From the NCBI RefSeq assembly GCF_000002995.4, contig NW_025062479.1:15868721-15932720 (forward strand): a stretch of 64,000 nucleotides of DNA. Reading direction: 5' to 3'. Under the pieces are notes generated by a model, which ran no database searches, had not been told where the DNA came from, and was given only the letters and a program-made list of their open reading frames with translations. Each line of letters opens with the position of its first letter. The first letter of the stretch is position 1. The stretch comes from Brugia malayi (Eukaryota > Nematoda > Chromadorea > Rhabditida > Onchocercidae). Of this stretch, positions 38,813 to 49,570 are shown one piece after another. Position numbers and translations under genes: made by a program.

Positions 38813-40537
38813 TCACCTGAACCTGAAACCTCGTCACAAATGAAATTACCAAGTGATTCAGAAAGTCATCATATTCCTTCACTGATGTTTCCTGAAACTT
38901 CGTCATCACCCGAACCTGAAACCTCGTCACAAATGAAATTACCAAGTGATTCAGAACGTCATCATATTCCTTCACTGATATTTCCTGAAACTTCGTCATC
39001 ACCTGAACCTGAAACCTCGTCACAAATGAAATTACCAAGTGATTCAGAACGTCATCATATTCCTTCACTGATATTTCCTGAAACTTCATCATCACCTGAA
39101 CCTGAAACCTCGTCACAAATGAAATTACCAAGTGATTCAGAACGTCATCATATTCCTTCATTGGTATTTCCTACAACTTCGTCATCACCTGAACCTGAAA
39201 CCTCGTCACAAATGAAATTACCAAGTGATTCAGAACGTCATCATATTCCTTCATTGGTATTTCCTACAACTTCGTCATCACCTGAACCTGAAACCTCGTC
39301 ACAAATGAAATTACCAAGTGATTCAGAACGTCATCATATTCCTTCATTGGTATTTCCTACAACTTCGTCATCACCTGAACCTGAAACCTCGTCACAAATG
39401 AAATTACCAAGTGATTCAGAACGTCATCATATTCCTTCATTGGTATTTCCTACAACTTCATCATCACCTGAACCTGAAACCTCGTCACAAATGAAATTAC
39501 CAAGTGATTCAGAACGTCATCATATTCCTTCACTGATATTTCCTGAAACTTCATCATCACCTGAACCTGAAACCTCGTCACAAATGAAATTACCAAGTGA
39601 TTCAGAACGTCATCATATTCCTTCATTGGTATTTCCTACAACTTCGTCATCACCTGAACCTGAAACCTCGTCACAAATGAAATTACCAAGTGATTCAGAA
39701 CGTCATCATATTCCTTCATTGGTATTTCCTACAACTTCGTCATCACCTGAACCTGAAACCTCGTCACAAATGAAATTACCAAGTGATTCAGAACGTCATC
39801 ATATTCCTTCATTGGTATTTCCTACAACTTCGTCATCACCTGAACCTGAAACCTCGTCACAAATGAAATTACCAAGTGATTCAGAACGTCATCATATTCC
39901 TTCACTGATATTTCCTGAAGCTTCGTCATCACCTGAACCTGAAACCTCGTCACAAATGAAATTACCAAGTGATTCAGAACGTCATCATATTCCTTCATTG
40001 GTATTTCCTACAACTTCGTCATCACCTGAACCTGAAACCTCGTCACAAATGAAATTACCAAGTGATTCAGAACGTCATCATATTCCTTCATTGGTATTTC
40101 CTACAACTTCGTCATCACCTGAACCTGAAACCTCGTCACAAATGAAATTACCAAGTGATTCAGAACGTCATCATATTCCTTCATTGGTATTTCCTACAAC
40201 TTCGTCATCACCTGAACCTGAAACCTCGTCACAAATGAAATTACCAAGTGATTCAGAACGTCATCATATTCCTTCACTGATATTTCCTGAAGCTTCGTCA
40301 TCACCTGAACCTGAAACATCGACACATTTACCCGTCCCAAATGACAGCATGAAAACGGAATCAAAAAGTCATTTTAGTCCTTCAACGGTATTTGCTATAA
40401 CTTCCTCATCTCCTGTTCCGCAAACTCCAGCCATTTGTGTCCAAATCTGCAAGTTGTTACAGTTTCTACTAAAATTTATCACCGTAATGCAATCCGGAAG
40501 CATTGACGACTATTGCCGAATTCACAAGTTTCAGTGA
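37951..40537 (+). CDS. Secreted tandem-repeat protein C (31-residue Pro/Glu/Ser/Thr repeats)
   Basis: Two exons, 37951-37996 and 38250-40537, give 777 residues. The signal peptide and first 57 residues are the same as in protein A. Residues from 58 are 21 full repeats: five type I (MKVPDDSERYP) then 16 type II (MKLPSDSERHH). The tail is longer than in A: LPVPNDSMKTESKSHFSPST, then a stretch with three cysteines (ICVQICK...DDYC) before the stop. The protein is Pro-, Ser-, Glu- and Thr-rich with no globular domain, so a secreted, disordered, possibly mucin-like role is inferred. I recognise no family. The upstream acceptor at 37943 suggests trans-splicing as in gene A. Unit 5 joins a type I head to a type II end, so C looks like A after loss of units by unequal exchange, plus later growth of the type II part. 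Confidence 0.83.
38375..40327 (+). repeat. 93-bp coding minisatellite of gene C (21 units, with a four-unit higher order)
   Basis: Units 1-5 are type I and 6-21 type II. Within the type II part, units reading SLVFPTT and units reading SLIFPE alternate as V V V V I, V V V I, V V V I for units 9-21. The last two groups also share GAAGCTTCG (FPEA). This is a 372-bp higher-order repeat and shows recent growth in blocks of four. Confidence 0.93.
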
Positions 40538-40554
40538 TCCAGCGAAACATTTGA

Positions 40555-41105
40555 TTTGATATTAATGAAATTCAACATTTGAAATAATTTAAAAAACAAT
40601 AATTTTATTTAAATGTTTGCTTCTGTTTCGTTTCGTGCGATGAATAATGAATCACTGCTTTGATGTTTTTTTTTTTTTTTTCCGCATTGTTTTATTGTGT
40701 TCCTCGAACGGCTTAGCCACTATTAGTGAATCTTAGTGTTTGGCACATATCTGGCAATTGTAAAATATATAATTTAAATTCATAAATTTCAAGGTGTTAT
40801 TGGATCATTTGAAAGCTTAGATTTTATCAGCTAAATCAAACAACCAACATTCCTTAAATACTTCACTGTGAGCTTCAGAATTCAAATTAATCACTGGAAG
40901 ATTCAATGTTAATGTGTCATCAGCAAATTGTCACAAATATTACTGTTGTTGATCAAACTAACTTCGTTGAAATTACCGTGTTTTCCTCATTCGATTTCAA
41001 ATCCTTCCTATTGGTTTGGTACTGTTAAGGTTCTTATCATGCTGTTTATCGTAATCACTTAAATTTAAGTGGTTTTTGTGAGATTACTGGAAAAGATGAA
41101 AAAGA
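40555..41105 (+). repeat. Truncated fourth copy of the duplicated flank, after gene C
   Basis: About 551 bases match 25857-26407 and 35708-36258. The one difference I saw is a T run one base shorter. Near 41105, at GGAAAAGATGAAAAAGA, it departs. The next ~80 bases (CAGGCGTTTTGCTTTCGTGC to GGCTTAGCTGCAAATT) resemble the later part of the flank near 26620-26675 in a diverged form. Confidence 0.88.
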
Positions 41106-42032
41106 TGAAAAAGTTCGATCGCTATCCCAATGACTCAGGCGTTTTGCTTTCGTGCACTGGCTTAGCTGCAAATTTTCGTTCAGTTTTGTTCGTATCACTT
41201 TTTATATATTTTAATGAAACAGTAAATAATGTCCGAATTTGATATGATATGGCCATACAGTTACTATTGTTTTTATTTCATTCTAATTGCTTTTTCTTGC
41301 TATGTTAATAAAGCAAGAAGTAAAAAAAAAAGTGATTTTTTTTTAATCTGAAACAAATACGGTGAGTTTAAAATGTTAGAAATATTGAAGTTTTGTTCAA
41401 ATTAAAAAATAATTATTGTTCAAGTAATATTTGACTGTTTGTTAATATGTGATTATTAGTGATTGAAAGAATGTTAATGATGTACGAAATGCAGCAAAAT
41501 TTATTTTTTAGTATTTTGTAAGTCAGCGAGTGGAGTCATTGCCTAAATATTTTATTTTATTTAAAAAGCATTTCATAGAAATTCAAGTATTTGCGTAAAG
41601 TGAGAAATTTTGGCGGTTGATTTAATACTCTTCTCTGATAAGTTTAATTCAAAATTAGTAAGCTAGATGTTCTTTTTATTTTTAAGGGTCAATTTGATTA
41701 ACCTTTAACACTAATAATTTACGTTGTTAATAAGCTGGGAAAATTTATTTGTCACAGTGAATTTCTTTTAAGAAATTGTCTTAAGTAAAGGAAAAAAGCA
41801 ATTAATAAATTTGATTAACTATTACATCATTTTATCAATTTCTATTTGTCAGAAAAAGAGGAACAAAAATTTACAATTTTAATTAATTATTCCATAAAAC
41901 GATTATTTGAAAAAATGTTTTTACGGAAATGAAGCAACTCAGAAGACTGAAATAGAGAAATCAAGAGTTAGTGTTAAATATTAATGTGAAAGCTATTATA
42001 AAATAAGTTATAAATAGGGTGGCCCTAATCAG

Positions 42033-42035
42033 GTA

Positions 42036-42082
<47 letters not shown>

Positions 42083-42095
42083 TAATAATGATAAT
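42033..42095 (+). repeat. (AAT)n microsatellite
   Basis: A near-perfect AAT trinucleotide run, ending in a few AATG interruptions. Confidence 0.9.
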
Positions 42096-42554
42096 AGTGA
42101 TAATACAAGTTTTGCTTATATGGTTGAAACTAAAATAATTCTTGCAAAATAGTAGTGCTTTTGTTTATTTTCCAATTTTTTTTCTCATCCTTTGTTTTTG
42201 TTTTTTATTTTTATTTGCAACCTTTTTACAATAATAACAGATAATTGGTTTCTTTTTGCTATTTTTTTTCAAATTATTTATTTCTGAAGTAAACGTTACT
42301 TTTCATAATTTAATTTTTTAATGATGATAATTTTTGCATGGTTATCATATAAATATGTTACTTCTAAATTTCATTCATCAATCGATTTTTCATTCTAAAA
42401 AAAATAAAAAAACTGAACCGAAAGAAAAAAATTTGTGCATATTCAAATGTGCTATAGGATTATTATTACTATTGTATTATTAAGTATCATAATCACCATA
42501 TTTTTTTTTAATGAAAATTTTATCATTGATAAATTAGATATAATTTTTTTTTAG

Positions 42555-42920
42555 AAAGTTGTTAAAGGTAAGAAAAGTAGTAAACCACCAACAATAAAAG
42601 AAATACCGCTTGTTAAAGAATAATAAAAAAAAAGTTAAAGATTTATCGCTTGTTAAAGATTTTTTCTTTAATAATTTCAGAAAAGGAATTTTGATAAATT
42701 TTATTAAATTAATAATGCATTTTCTCTCTCTCTCTCCAACTTAGATTTTAGCTAGTATTACGAGAATTAATCAACATCCATTGGCTGGTTCCACTCGAAT
42801 GGGATATGAATTACAGATTTGCATCAATTATTAACAATGGCAAAAGCATCATTTCAAAAAGTTCTAACATTAGTTGAAGTGCCATGCCTGTTAATATTTG
42901 CGGTGTTATTTACGATTTGA
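42555..42920 (+). other. Exon-like fragments of unknown affiliation
   Basis: After a TTTTTTTTAG acceptor (AG near 42554) one frame reads KVVKGKKSSKPPTIKEIPLV and stops. After CAACTTAG (AG at 42743-42744) another reads ASITRINQHPLAGSTRMGYE and stops near 42834. A third, in a different frame, is a 27-residue ATG frame (42837-42920), MAKASFQKVLTLVEVPCLLI and onward, with a hydrophobic end. Composition looks coding, but I could not join them to each other or to upstream exons. Confidence 0.2.
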
Positions 42921-43551
42921 TGCATATTTTTGATTTTGATTTTTATGATTTACTGCATGTTTATTTAGATTTTTTTTCTTTTTCTTTTTTTACATTTTGT
43001 AGTATTTTTCATTTTAAAACTTCACCATTTTTTATTTCAAATTGGTATAAATTATCATTTTAATTTCTCCAAAAAAGAAATAAAGAATTATATATTATAA
43101 AAAAATATATTAAACTATAAAGACTAATTTAATGTAAATGCTCATGTTTGCTAAACTTTTTTTTTTTTTTGTTTACATTTTATAGCAGTTATCATTTTAA
43201 GCATGTTACAAAAAAATTGTTAAAATGTATAAATACAGTGAAAAAATTATTGTACCACAATATTGCTATAAAATAATTTAATTTATTTTTTTGCTGTGAT
43301 ACTTGTGATATATATTAAAAAAAAAAAAATATTATTTCAGTTTTTTTTTTTTTTTATTTAGTTCAATGTAGATTAAACGAAATTAGATAGTTAAGCTAAT
43401 GTGAATGTAATATAATACTGATATGTTTTCAGATTGATTTATCAATAACATCTTAACTAATTTCAAAAATTGTTAATTTGTTTTGAAGTTAATCTGTATA
43501 TAAAATTTAATATTTCAAAATTATACATAATTTAGTCATGTGGTTTACCAT

Positions 43552-43727
43552 TCAAAGTACGATATCTATTTTTGGGTGATTATTTGATCGTGGGAGACTC
43601 CACTGGAAGTAATAGTGCTCCTTTTGGCATGCAAAATACAATTCCCCAAATTTATTTTTCTCTAACGTGGAATGATTGTATAAACCTTGTGCATCAGCTT
43701 GAATACGGTAACGTGTCCTGATTTCTG
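43552..43727 (-). CDS. Possible orphan terminal exon (57 residues, no family recognised)
   Basis: On the minus strand, behind a TTTCGCAG acceptor, there is an open frame of 58 codons ending in TGA. It starts EIRTRYRIQADAQGLYNHST and contains ELYFACQKEHYYFQWSLPR. The amino-acid mix looks like a real protein. The plus strand is also open here for about 65 codons (VRYLFLGDYLIVGDSTGSNS and onward), so the strand is not certain. No partner exon was found before the AIG1-family gene at 45462. Confidence 0.3.
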
Positions 43728-43960
43728 CTGCGAAACAATATGTCCTAATTTTTAGATTAATTTATTCCTAATTATTTAATCATCAAAGAGATAATTCATA
43801 GTGTATGTATGTGTGCTTTTGTTGCATAATTAGAAATAAAACATTTTTAATTTCTTGTCAAGAAACTAAGAATTTCTTCGGAAAATTTATTTAATTATTA
43901 TTACGATAAATAGGGTAATAATAAATAAATAAATAAATAATAATAATACGCTGAATGAGG

Positions 43961-44429
43961 TGTGGAATAACAGGGGAATATAATAATTCTTCTATTAGAA
44001 GAAACAATAATACAGTAATTTGGCAGAGACGAATCGTAGTTGTATCACAAACTTGTCGAGAGGAGAATACGTAATCGTAGCCACAAAACTTGTCGAGAGC
44101 GAATCCGTCGTTTCCTTTACCAAACTTGTCGAGAAGCGAAGACTCGTTGACCTATCTTCGTTTTTAGATCAAACAAACAATGCTCTCCTTTTTGGTGCTT
44201 TGTGAAAACAATGCCACTTTATTGATGATACAAAATAATGGCGCCTTATTAATGATCTCCTTATAGCAAGCAATATGAATAAACAAAATGTATGTAGTAG
44301 ATAAAAAAAAATATATGTTAACCTTGCTAAAGAGTAGTCGGTCTTAAAACAAAAGGTTCAAGGTACAAACATTACTTGTAAAATTTTATATAAAGTATTT
44401 CTTAGTATCGTGACATAGAATTCGCGACA
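43961..44429. mobile_element. Possible solo LTR or other element remnant
   Basis: The segment begins TGTGGAATAACAGGGG and ends CGCGACA, giving TGT...ACA ends as in LTRs, and is richer in G+C than its surroundings. It contains three copies of AAACTTGTCGAGA at 44049, 44086 and 44122. A 7-base inverted pair TATCGTG...CACGATA straddles the right end (44406-44436). I found no target duplication and no second LTR. An open frame of 61 codons on the plus strand (44020-44205) has no recognisable similarity. Confidence 0.25.
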
Positions 44430-45461
44430 CGATATCACGAAGATCTTTGCCAGTTTGCTGCTGTTATCATTGTTAGTTAATTAAAACTATTTTCACATAT
44501 CAATTACATAATTTTCAATAAACTCTGGGAAGTGTTTTTTTTAATTTCATAATGAATATAATTATTATTTTAATTCACGTATAATTATTTTGATTTAGTG
44601 TTTTCGTTGTTATTTATCTATTTACTATTATTATCATCATTATCATTGTCATTATTATTATTAGTGCTGCTAATGTTAAACATTTTTTAATTGATTAAGT
44701 TATAATAAATATTACATAATCATAATTCATCGTAATTATTAGTTTATCTTGAAATATGGCTTATAAGCTTGAAATATAGGTCGCAAAAATAAGAAAAAGA
44801 AAACGAATTTTAGTAGAAAATGACTAACATTAATTTTGAATATGAGAAAAGGATAAATTCGCTCGTGACACTTTTATACTGTGATAATTTTAGAAATATA
44901 GTATAAGTATTAGCATAGTAAAATTATCAAAGTTATAATAATTATACAATAAATATGAAATGATTATTGTCTCATTAGCAAGAATAAGTCTAAAAAACTA
45001 AGATTTAATGTTAAACTTATTCTCGACGTCAAGAATAATAAAAGAAGTTAAGTTTAAAATCATTAAACTTTTAAGCAGTAGAAATAATTAATATAATTGA
45101 AAAAGAGGGAGGGAGACAGGGAAAAAGAAAGAGGAGATAAATAAAGACAGAAAAAGAAAAGCTGGAATACAATCAAAATGATACTGTAACTATTAAATCA
45201 TCAAAATTCAAAAAAAAAAGTTCTTTTCTTTAATAGCATTTAATCAATACTTTTCACTATTATCTTTTTTCCGTGTTCTATAGAAATTTGTCATACTGTG
45301 AAAAGTTTCAAAAAAAAAAGAAAATCTAAAAACTAACTACGAAAAGAAGGAAATAAAAATTACAGGATATAAGAAAATATTTGAACACAAACACTGAATA
45401 TTCTCAATTGGAAATTTTGAGAAAAATATCAAAACTGATTGGATGATATATGAAAAATTTT

Positions 45462-48400
45462 CTATTTTGCCTTCTCTACTGGTTCGGAATGTGTCGCGCC
45501 GCCTGAAATATTTAATTTTAGTAAGCTATATTTTCTGTAATGTTTTAATATTATTTTTACACAATCATGATTTAGCAATTTTATTTAATTTAATATTTAA
45601 AAAAATGAACATAAGTGACATTTCTTTTTAAATTTACTCTTCTTTAATTTAATTATTTTCCATATCCTATCATTTAAATATTGTAAAATTTCTCAAATTT
45701 TATCATAAAATAAAATTGATAATGTAAAAAAACTCGTTGTGCATTGGAATTCACAGAAATAATATTCAAGATAATATTCTCAAAAGTTTAATATAAGCTA
45801 AAAACTTACTAATACTGCTAATTATTTGATCATAAAGCAATCAAAAAATAAAAATGATTAAATGATTCGGTTAATGAAATGATTGATATGAAAGAATGTA
45901 AAATTATTTATCATTTTAGGAAGCATACTTTTAACATAAAATTTTGATTAATCTTTTTTATCACTGTAATTTGTTAAATTTTGAATAAGATATGAGAAAA
46001 AATATCAGAAAAAAAATTTTTTAAATATTTTTGGATAGAATAATTTCTTCAAGATTATCTAAATAGAAAATATTATTTAAAAAACTTCAATTTAATTTAT
46101 TTAATTAAATATAAAATGATATAAATAAGTGATAAGCTTACCCCAAAGCATAACATTCATCGTATCACCAAGAATATATATAAGCCATAAGAATATGATG
46201 GATATAAAAAACATTATGGTAAATGCTATCACTGATAAATATTCCATAAATGGATAAAGCCAATAACCATCAAAATAACGCACTCCAAAAATGCTTTAAA
46301 AAGGAAAAATGAAAATTAATCTATCATTAGAAGTTAGATACATCATTTAAATTATATATTTTCAAAAAAAAAAAAACGAGTTGCTTTATGTTTATTTATT
46401 ACATAAATTATATATTATAATCTAAAAGAATGACATGGATGAATTACTAGAAATAAATTTTGTTAATCTTTCTAAAATAATCATAAACTAATTTGATGTC
46501 GATTATGCACAGATACTACAATAATTTAATTGGACAGAAAATTTTTTAATCTATATGATGAAATTTTAAATCATATATTTTTAAATCTTATCATAAAAAT
46601 CAATTTACATCAAGTGATTGTATTTTGTGGAAGAAATTTTAAAAGTTACGGTTAAAAATGTACAAAAGAAAAAAAACTTACATAGAAAAGTAGAAGATAA
46701 CCAATGCAATAATGATAATACTACCAATCTTTCGTGAAGGTGCTCGATGACAAGTTAAAAGTGTATCAACAAGAATGAATGGTAATGGTGCAGTATGAGT
46801 GATATGATTCATAAAAGGTGGAATTAACTCTTCCGCCCATTTTGGTATTACTAATGTTGGTTCCAAAGCATATAAAGACCAAAAAAGTAAACAGGTTATC
46901 TGAAATTTGTGGAAAATTTTTATGTAATTATATGAAAGAGAATATTTCAGTATTTTTAATTATTTTTTTTGTGGCTTAGTTTGTTTTAAATTAATCAAGT
47001 GTCAAAAATTTGTCAAATTAAGTATTATTAAAGATAATAACTTTCATAATAACTTCAAAAAGCACTCATTTTTAATTAATTCGTCTTCCATTTTTTTTTC
47101 GCTTAATGCAATATATTTTTTAATTTTATTGTTCAATGATAAGCAAAGTGAGTGATAAAGAAGGATGATAGGATGAGGAATAAACTTTGATAATAGTTTT
47201 GTTTAATTTCATTTAACATAATTAGATGATATTAAATGAAAACTTCAAAAATTTGATTTAAAAAATTTTTGATTTAGTGAAAAATTAATAAAATGAAACA
47301 TACAGCACCAACAGGTAAGACACTAGTAAAGTACATGAAATCAGAAATTCGATGAAGTTTCGAATTACGCCAGTAACTTGGCGTTGTCGGATGCTTTTTA
47401 TGTGGTCCATACTCGGTTGTTTCACGCAATGTATCCATCAATGCACATATGAAGCACATTGCATAATATACTGTTTGTAAAACCTAAAATTTTAATTTAA
47501 TTCAAATAGCATTTAAATATTCAATTACAATATCATAAAGTAGTTTTTTCTATAGTAAATGAAGATGTATTACTATTAGTAGTAGTAGAAGATATTAATT
47601 AGACCAATTAGTAGTAATAGGAGGAAAGATCAGAATTGGTGCTAAGAATAATTCAGAAAAAAACAATTAAATAAATAAATGTAAACAGCTAAAGTATCAA
47701 AAGATTGAGGAAATTTCAGAATTCATGAGTGTTCTTAAAATTGGAATAATTAATAACAATCCAATAAATGTGGAAGGTGAACAATTTTGTATGATTTTTA
47801 CTTTGGTTTAATTTTAGTTTATTTTGATGATTGGTAATTTTATTCTATTTTGATGATTTAATAAATTACTTTTCGAAATTTTGATATTTTATAGATCTTT
47901 AATTTTTACTATAAAAGGATATATAGTTGGTAAATAAAAAAAAAACTTTCTTGTAAATTTCATAAAATTTACAAATGTTTCGTTTGTTAAGAATTTTAGA
48001 AATTTTTAACATCATCAAATACAGCAATGGTAAAGATTCCCTAAAAAAAAAAAAAACGATTTCGGTTAACAATCTAATTCATTAATTTATTTACTATTAA
48101 TAAAATTTTGAAAAGAAAAAAAAATTTCGACTTACACTAAATTTCTTCTCTTCAATCGAATAGATGCATTTTTAAAGATCTCAAAACATTTTATAATGCT
48201 GAGATGAAAATGAAATAAAAGATTCTTATTATGTTTTATGAAAATTTCATAAGAATGAATGAAATGATATAAATAGTAAGATAATTAAAAGGTTGATCAT
48301 TTCTAACTTTTTCTCTCGGGAAATGTTAAAAGTTGTAAAGTTAGATATTTTATAAGTGCAGTGTGGTTAAAACAAATAATATAATTAAAATCTTATCACG

Positions 48401-49560
48401 AAATAAAACGAACGGAGTACACGTGATATTAGACGCTTCTCCACATAATATGTGTTAAATCCTGAGTAATGCGTATTAATTTACGAGAGATAATGAAACT
48501 TGAGCTCCTTTTACTACTCTTTTTTTTATGATTAATTTTTTAGACTCAATATGTTTAATTATTTCTGTTTCTATTCTGTCCCTCCCTCTCTCACTTTTTC
48601 CCTCTTCCTGTGTTTATATGGACATTGGTCATACTGTGTCACACTAGAAATAAAACCGAAAGTAGAAGATATTATTCTATGCAATCTGAAATGACAGCAA
48701 TAAATTAATTTGATGAAAATAAACAAGAAGGGAAAAGTTTGATTTTATTTTTTTTTATTTTTACTTTATTTAGAATTGTGATTAATTCAAGTGTAATGCT
48801 TTCCCTGCTAAAATTTCATATTATTACTACATGTCTTTTGCAAACTTTTTTTTTTCTTTTTGTGCGAGATTTAAAAAAAAAAAAAACTATGTAAAATTTT
48901 CAAGTCATTAATTTCATAATTACTGTCAATTTTTTGGACACAATGTAAATTTTTCAAAGTTCACTTAATTGACAAATAAGTAATGGAACAATTTCGTTGT
49001 TATATGTGATTGAATGAATGAAATGAAAAAACGTTATTTTATGGGAAAAATTCTCTTCTGAATAAGTCTAATAAATCGTAGTTTAAAAGTTGAATTGAAG
49101 CATTACTTAATGTAAATTTAATTAAGTTTCCTCCAATAATATAATGATAATAATAATTTCTCTAATAATATTAAAAAAATAATTCTTCTAATAATTATTT
49201 TCGCAGTTTTATAATTTTAATAAAGGAAAAAAATTACAGTTGCTTAATTTTTAACATTTTCTTCCAAAAGTAGTTTTTTTGAGGGAGAGAAAGCAGCAAA
49301 AAAAGTTTAGCATTGTTTTTTTTTTTTTTTGTTGGAAATAATACAAATGATTTCATCTAAACGAATCCGTGTTCTTTTCATTTGTAAACCTTTAATTAAT
49401 TAAAAAAGAAAAGACTAACCAAATCAATCATTGTTAGCATAACTAATTTGTAAATCCACCAGGTATATCCAATTCGTGGCATATAAATGATATCATAACC
49501 AAGCGCATACAAGAAAACACCAGCCATAATGCCGTATATTGTAACACGAAAAACACCCAT
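45462..49560 (-). CDS. AIG1/ADTRP-family membrane hydrolase (FAHFA hydrolase-like), five exons, complete
   Basis: Members of this family are multi-pass membrane threonine hydrolases; human AIG1 and ADTRP cleave fatty acid esters of hydroxy fatty acids. Exons in reading order: 49560-49420, 47483-47304, 46899-46682, 46293-46142 and 45502-45462 (phases 0,0,2,1), giving 243 residues against about 240 in the human proteins. The catalytic Thr is in KLVMLTMIDL (Thr43, the same number as in human AIG1). The catalytic His is in FMNHITHTAPLPFI (His142, matching AIG1 His134). Other family blocks are KLHRISDFMYFTSVLPVGA in exon 2 and GYWLYPFMEYL and LYILGD-like LIYILGD in exon 4. Hydrophobic helices fill exons 1, 3 and 4. 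The short last exon ends EPVEKAK. A CTTAG acceptor touches the ATG. I am confident of the family; substrate in worms is unknown. Confidence 0.92.
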
Positions 49561-49570
49561 CTAAGCATAA
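49561..49570 (-). promoter_or_regulatory. Splice acceptor directly before the AIG1-family start codon
   Basis: On the minus strand the sequence reads ATTATGCTTAG and then ATG, with no base between AG and the start codon. This fits spliced-leader trans-splicing right at the start codon, as often seen in nematodes. Confidence 0.55.

Larger units (their letters stand above)
41106..45461. other. Non-coding or unassigned stretch between the repeat cluster and the AIG1-family gene
   Basis: Mostly A+T-rich, with an (AAT)n microsatellite at about 42033-42080 and AAAT/AAT tracts near 43920-43948. Three patches look less random and are listed apart: 42555-42920, 43552-43727 and 43961-44429. No conserved gene was recognised. 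Confidence 0.45.

Noticed and set aside
29206..39161. Minus-strand open frames of 112 and 127 codons inside the arrays (29206-29544 and 38778-39161)
   Set aside because: They are the antisense of the 93-bp units; a unit length divisible by three keeps them open by default.
28524..40327. The 93-bp arrays as CRISPR or satellite DNA
   Set aside because: Units are contiguous, all in one frame, joined by splicing phase to a signal-peptide exon, and have no unique spacers. They are coding repeats.
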